64,000 nucleotides of DNA, taken from Microtetraspora sp. NBRC 13810. GTDB taxonomy: Bacteria > Actinomycetota > Actinomycetes > Streptosporangiales > Streptosporangiaceae. Made by a program: the position numbers and the translations under genes. The notes under the pieces are model-generated. The model made no database searches. It was not told the DNA's origin and was given only the letters and a program-made list of their open reading frames with translations. Shown here piece after piece: positions 60,370 through 64,000 of this stretch. Numbering within the stretch: position 1 is the stretch's first letter; each line of letters starts with the position of its first letter. The DNA lies in NCBI RefSeq assembly GCF_030268685.1, contig NZ_BSRQ01000005.1:365617-429616 (forward strand), read 5' to 3'.

Positions 60370-61044
60370 ATGTCTCAAGCGCGCATTCTCGTCGTGGACG
60401 ACGAACCACAGATTCTGCGGGCGCTCCGCATCAACCTCCTCGCCCGTGACTACGAGGTCGCGGTCGCGGCCGACGGCGGGGAGGCCCTGCGGCAGGCCGC
60501 CGACTGGCACCCCGACCTGGTCGTGCTCGACCTCGGCCTGCCCGACCTGGACGGCGTCGAGGTGATCCACGGGCTGCGCGGCTGGACCAGCGTCCCGATC
60601 CTCGTGCTGTCCGGCCGTACGGCCAGCCAGGACACCATCGACGCGCTGGACGCGGGCGCCGACGACTACGTGACCAAGCCCTTCCGCCTCGACGAGCTTC
60701 TCGCCCGCATTCGCGCCATCACCCGCAGGAGTGCCGCGCACGACCCCGGCTCGGCCCGGGTGCTCATCGGCGACCACGAGGTCGACCTGTCGGGCAAGAC
60801 GATCACCGGCGGTGTGCGGCTCACCCCGACCGAATGGCACCTGCTGGAGATCCTGGTCCGCAACCCCGGCAAGCTGGTCAGCCAGCGCCAGCTCCTCACC
60901 CAGGTCTGGGGCCCCTCCTACGTCAAGGAGACCAACTACCTGCGCCAGTACATGGCCCAGCTCCGCCGCAAACTGGAACGCGACCCGGCCAACCCCGCCC
61001 ACCTGATCACCGAACCCGGCATGGGCTACCGATTCACCCCTTAA
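60370..61044 (+). CDS. kdpE: KdpE-like OmpR-family response regulator
   Basis: The product (224 aa) has a receiver domain with DDEP near residue 10, the phospho-acceptor Asp in LVVLDLGLPD (about 54), VLSGRTA and the Lys in YVTKPFRLDEL. The winged-helix domain contains LTPTEWHLLEILVRNPGKLV and QVWGPSYVKETNYLRQYMAQ (about 175-210), the latter diagnostic of KdpE. KdpE activates the kdp potassium pump with sensor KdpD. Neither kdpD nor kdpFABC is in the window, so this copy is isolated and may be paired distantly. Confidence 0.9.
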   Translation: MSQARILVVDDEPQILRALRINLLARDYEVAVAADGGEALRQAADWHPDLVVLDLGLPDLDGVEVIHGLRGWTSVPILVLSGRTASQDTIDALDAGADDYVTKPFRLDELLARIRAITRRSAAHDPGSARVLIGDHEVDLSGKTITGGVRLTPTEWHLLEILVRNPGKLVSQRQLLTQVWGPSYVKETNYLRQYMAQLRRKLERDPANPAHLITEPGMGYRFTP

Positions 61045-61119
61045 CCAGATGAACGCGAGTTAAGTAGGGTCTTCTAACCGGGTCAACGGCTGGCTCGGTG
61101 GATCATGGAGGGACCCCTC

Positions 61120-61998
61120 GTGCTCGAAGCGCAGGGACTGCGGAAGCGTTACGGAGCTAAAGATGCGCTCAGGGACGTCAGCCTGTCGCTCCGCCAGGGC
61201 GAGATGTTCGGCTTCGTCGGCGCGAACGGCGCGGGCAAGACGACCACCATGCGGATCATCATGGGCGTCCTGGAGGCCGACGAGGGGGAGGTGCGCTGGC
61301 AGGGCAGGCCGCTGTCCTTCGATGACCGGCGCGGGTTCGGTTACATGCCCGAGGAACGCGGCCTCTACCAGAAGATGAAGGTCGGCGAGCAGATCGACTA
61401 CTTCGGCCGGCTGCACGGGCTGACCCCCGCCGCGTCGGCGGCGGCCACCGGCGAGCTGATCGAACGCCTCGGCATCGCCGAGCGCAGGAACGACCGGGTC
61501 GAGGCACTCTCCCTGGGCAACCAGCAACGCGTCCAGCTCGCGGTCGCCCTCGTGCACCGGCCCACGGTGCTCATCCTGGACGAGCCGTTCTCCGGCCTCG
61601 ACCCGATCGCGGTGGACGCGCTGGCCGAGGTGCTCGCCGAGCGGCGAAGCGCCGGGGTGCCGGTGATCTTCTCCAGCCACCAGCTGGAACTGGTGGAGCG
61701 GATGTGCGACTCGGTCGGCATCATCTCCGCCGGCCGGATGGTCGCGGCCGGACCGGTCGAGGAGGTCCGTGCCAGGGAAGGCAGGCGGACGCTCAAAGTG
61801 GTGGTGCGCGACGCCGTACCAGGATGGGCGGACGGCCTGCCCGGCACGCTCACCACCGAGGGGGACCGGCAGACGCTGACCGTCACCGAGGGCGACGACC
61901 AGTCCGTGCTCGGCGCCGCCGTACGGGCGGGCCGGGTGGAGCATTTCGGCTGGGAGCAGCCGACGCTCACCGAGATCTTCAGGGAGGCGGTGGCGTGA
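61120..61998 (+). CDS. NatA-like ABC exporter ATPase
   Basis: The product (292 aa) has Walker A GANGAGKTTT, PEERGLYQKMKVGEQIDYF as the Q-loop region typical of NatA-type ATPases, a signature in which LSLGNQQRVQLAVAL replaces LSGGxxQR, Walker B VLILDEPFSGLD and the switch His in FSSHQL. A C-terminal DUF4162-like domain follows (about 225-292). GTG 61120 is preferred because GGAGGG lies seven bases upstream; an ATG at 61105 is possible. It overlaps the permease gene by four bases. Confidence 0.88.
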   Translation: MLEAQGLRKRYGAKDALRDVSLSLRQGEMFGFVGANGAGKTTTMRIIMGVLEADEGEVRWQGRPLSFDDRRGFGYMPEERGLYQKMKVGEQIDYFGRLHGLTPAASAAATGELIERLGIAERRNDRVEALSLGNQQRVQLAVALVHRPTVLILDEPFSGLDPIAVDALAEVLAERRSAGVPVIFSSHQLELVERMCDSVGIISAGRMVAAGPVEEVRAREGRRTLKVVVRDAVPGWADGLPGTLTTEGDRQTLTVTEGDDQSVLGAAVRAGRVEHFGWEQPTLTEIFREAVA

Positions 61999-63149
61999 GC
62001 AACCTCTGGCTCGTCGCGCGGCGGGAGATCGCCATCCGGGCGCGGACCCGGAGCTTCGTCGTCGGCCTCCTGGTGACCGCGGTGATGGTGGCCGGAGTGT
62101 CCTTCCTGCCCCGGCTGTTCGGCGGCCCCGACTCCTTCACCGTCGGCCTGGTCGGCTCGGCGGCGCTGGAGCCCGCCGTCAAGACGCTCGCCCAGGACGT
62201 CACGGTGACCTTCCGGCGCTTCCCCGACGAGGCCGCCGCCCGTGCCGCGGTCACCGAGGGCGACGTGGACGCGGCCGTCGTGGACAACCGGTCGCTGCTC
62301 GCCGACGGCGAGGTGCAGCAGAGCCTGGGCGCGCTCCTGAAGAGCGGGCACCAGGTCGTGCAGACCGAGGAACGGCTGCGCGCCGCGGGGCTCGACCCGG
62401 CCAAGGTCGCCGAGGCCACCCGGGTGCCGCCGCTCCAGGAGGTTTCGGTCAGCGCGGCGTCCGGCGACGCCGGGGTGCGCGCGGGCGTCGCCACCGTGGT
62501 GGTCCTGGCGTTGTTCTTCCTGCTCATGTCGAGCGTGATGCAGGTCGCGATGGGGGTGGTGGAGGAGAAGGGCAGCAGGATCGTCGAGCTCCTGCTCACC
62601 TCGATCCGGCCGTGGCAGCTCCTGGGCGGCAAGATCGTCGGGCTCGGCGTGCTCGGCCTGGTCAACCTGGTCGTGGTCATCGTCGCCGGGCTCGGCTCGG
62701 CCTTGGCCGCCGGTCTCGTCGCCGACCTGCCGCCGGGGATGGCGGGCATCGTGGCCGGCGCGGTGGTCTGGTTCCTGCTCGGCTACGCGTTCTTCGCCGC
62801 GATGGCCGGCTCGCTCGGCGCGCTGGTCTCCCGCCAGGAGGAGGTCAGCAGCGTCCTCACCCCGATGATGACCCTGATGATGGCCGCCTACTTCGTGGCG
62901 TTCTTCGCGGTGGCACAGCCCACGGCCACCCTCGCCAGGGTCCTGTCACTGATCCCGCCGTTCTCCTCGATGGTGATGCCGGTCCGGATGGCCGCCACCG
63001 AGGTTCCGCTGTGGGAGGTCGCCCTCGCCGCCGTCCTCATGGTGCTGGCGGTCGTCGGGGTGCTCCTACTCGGGGCGCGCATCTACCGGCGCGCCGTGCT
63101 CCGCACGGGCGCCCGCGTCGGACTCGGCGAGGTCCTGCGCAACGGCTGA
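61995..63149 (+). CDS. NatB-like ABC-2 exporter permease
   Basis: The product (384 aa) has one N-terminal membrane helix (about 22-42), a ~120-residue extracytoplasmic domain (EAAARAAVTEGDVDAAVVDN) and about five more helices (from ~170). The family segment MGVVEEKGSRIVELLLTSIR (about 187-206) sits between them. With the preceding ATPase it forms a NatAB-type exporter, whose B. subtilis relative exports sodium; the substrate here is unknown. The GTG start overlaps the ATPase stop (GTGA). Confidence 0.9.
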   Translation: MSNLWLVARREIAIRARTRSFVVGLLVTAVMVAGVSFLPRLFGGPDSFTVGLVGSAALEPAVKTLAQDVTVTFRRFPDEAAARAAVTEGDVDAAVVDNRSLLADGEVQQSLGALLKSGHQVVQTEERLRAAGLDPAKVAEATRVPPLQEVSVSAASGDAGVRAGVATVVVLALFFLLMSSVMQVAMGVVEEKGSRIVELLLTSIRPWQLLGGKIVGLGVLGLVNLVVVIVAGLGSALAAGLVADLPPGMAGIVAGAVVWFLLGYAFFAAMAGSLGALVSRQEEVSSVLTPMMTLMMAAYFVAFFAVAQPTATLARVLSLIPPFSSMVMPVRMAATEVPLWEVALAAVLMVLAVVGVLLLGARIYRRAVLRTGARVGLGEVLRNG

Positions 63150-63171
63150 CGCCCCGCCCGCGGGCCGGTCG

Positions 63172-63570
63172 TCACCGAGGCAGGGTACGGCCGGCCCCGT
63201 AGCAGCGCGGACGGTTCCGCGGCGTGAGGATGCGCATCGGCTGCTTCTCCAGCCGGGCGACGAACTCGGCGGCCGTCCGCGCGTCGGACAGGATCCGGTG
63301 GGCCTGCTCGCCGGCCTCCGGGAGCTGGCCGCGCTTGGCCAGCTCGGCCTCCAGGAAGGTCAGCGGCTCCGGATCACCGGTGCCGCGGGCGGCCACCGTG
63401 GCCCGTGCCGCCGTGAGCAGGCGCAGATAGTAGGCGCGCAGGGTCGCCTCGCGCATCCGGACCTCCTCAAGGTCGTCCAGCAGCGTCCGGGCAACCTCCA
63501 AGAGGTCGCTCGCGCTCGTCGTTTCCGCGGTGATGTAGGCACGGATGTCGTCGAACTCAGACCGGGTCAT
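63172..63570 (-). CDS. Small helical protein of unknown function (132 aa)
   Basis: The protein is mostly alpha-helical and charged, with LLEVARTLLDDLEEVRMREA and a later AGEQAHRILSDARTAAEFVA stretch, and has no membrane segment or known motif. I do not recognise the family. AGGAGG lies eight bases before the ATG at 63570, a strong ribosome-binding site; the GTG at 63579 overlaps that site and is rejected. It converges with the NatB-like gene, 22 bases apart. Confidence 0.65.
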   Translation of the reverse strand: MTRSEFDDIRAYITAETTSASDLLEVARTLLDDLEEVRMREATLRAYYLRLLTAARATVAARGTGDPEPLTFLEAELAKRGQLPEAGEQAHRILSDARTAAEFVARLEKQPMRILTPRNRPRCYGAGRTLPR

Positions 63571-63850
63571 GATGGACACCTCCTGGGAGGAGAGCTCTCG
63601 TGCCTACTTCGTATCGCGCCGCGATTGCGGACCACTTGCTGTCCGGTTGCTCGCCGGCCGAGGTTTGAGCCCTCCTGGCGAGGGAATGGTCAGGAAGTTA
63701 CCTGAGTGGCTCATGGCACCCATGGAGTGCTGCTAAGGTTTTGTCCTGCAGGGCGGCCCGCGAGGCCGCCACCCACTCGGTGGCGATCAGCGATCCGGCC
63801 CCTGCATCCCCTCTCTCCTCGCTGGGATCATCGACGCCGATGCGGCACGG
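63571..63850. other. Gap before the rRNA promoter region
   Basis: No gene is supported. The short minus-strand frame that overlaps this stretch (63698-63973) runs through the rRNA promoter region and has no family resemblance. Confidence 0.5.
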
Positions 63851-63962
63851 TTCGCCTCGGTCGAAATGACCTGGTAAGTTAGAGGGGTTGTCCCGGAAAC
63901 GGGGCGGTCGGAATTCTAAGCGGATCCGCTGGTTTGACTGAAACCGGCGGGGACAATAGAGT
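63851..63962 (+). promoter_or_regulatory. Tandem promoters of a downstream rRNA operon
   Basis: TTGACT (63934-63939), a 17-base spacer and TAGAGT (63957-63962) make a near-consensus promoter. Upstream, TAAGTT (63875-63880) with a weak TTCGCC 18 bases before it resembles a second one. The AT-rich leader after 63962 (AAGACAACAAAACAAAAGCG) is unlike the rest of the window and typical of actinobacterial rRNA leaders. GGTTT-GACTG-AAACC forms a palindrome over the -35. The 16S gene would start beyond the window. Confidence 0.65.
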
Positions 63963-64000
63963 GAAGACAACAAAACAAAAGCGGAAACGCCCCGGAAAAT

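Noticed and set aside
63698..63973. A 91-codon minus-strand frame at the window end
   Set aside because: It runs across the rRNA promoter elements, has no supporting motif and ends in AT-rich leader DNA.

Overview
The window is chromosomal DNA of a high-GC actinobacterium. Nearly every gene shows strong G/C third-position bias, GTG starts are common, and the gene families are typical of mycelial actinomycetes: WhiB7, UvrD2 with an HRDC tail, a conservon, mycothiol-era DinB-like proteins and UPF0182. Gene content points to the Streptosporangiales (a Nonomuraea/Streptosporangium-like organism). This placement is inference from content, not a phylogeny.

Layout. 0-4 kb: helicase UvrD2, thioesterase TesB, then the antibiotic-stress regulator whiB7. 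A WhiB7-type promoter, a long upstream ORF and a textbook attenuator hairpin precede whiB7. 4-6.5 kb: a degenerate tandem repeat and a divergent oxidoreductase/XRE-regulator pair. 6.6-9.7 kb: an accessory island. Relics of a Tn3-family recombinase and transposase flank a two-gene module, a papain-like cysteine protease plus a protein of unknown family; a 21-bp tandem repeat closes it. 9.7-23.7 kb: conserved actinobacterial core (ABC1 kinase, ThiF-like protein, enoyl-CoA hydratase homologue, YgjP-type peptidase, EEP phosphatase, NUDIX, zincin, SDR, MoaE, PDZ/Lon-like protease, UPF0182), ending at an initiator tRNA.

24-30 kb is a patchwork of small regulator-enzyme units (DHFR-like, SigG-type ECF sigma, HxlR/RidA, ArsR operon). 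It is littered with gene relics: IS5-type transposase, GNAT C-terminus, TadC C-terminus and a broken ankyrin gene. 30-34.2 kb is an iron-siderophore ABC importer operon with two iron boxes upstream. 34-41 kb holds AraC, DinB-like, APC permease, a broken SPFH gene, and a tandem-HTH TetR beside an FAD monooxygenase with a perfect palindromic operator between them.

41.5-45.2 kb is a complete conservon (cvnABCD), a membrane sensor/GTPase signalling module. 45-55 kb holds an RlmG-like methyltransferase, an unusual two-module histidine kinase, LysR, an alpha/beta hydrolase with an alanine at the nucleophile position, a NarL-type regulator, and a divergent MacB-like ABC exporter. 55-63.6 kb contains a lone DUF262/DUF1524 (GmrSD-like) gene, a class A penicillin-binding protein, a hemerythrin-like protein, a second initiator tRNA, a KdpE-type regulator and a NatAB-type exporter. 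The last ~150 bases look like the promoter and leader of an rRNA operon whose 16S gene lies outside the window.

Two themes stand out. The first is many short tandem duplications at gene ends, several spanning stop or start codons. The second is many genes shortened by clean internal or terminal deletions. I saw no CRISPR array, intact insertion sequence or obvious natural-product cluster.
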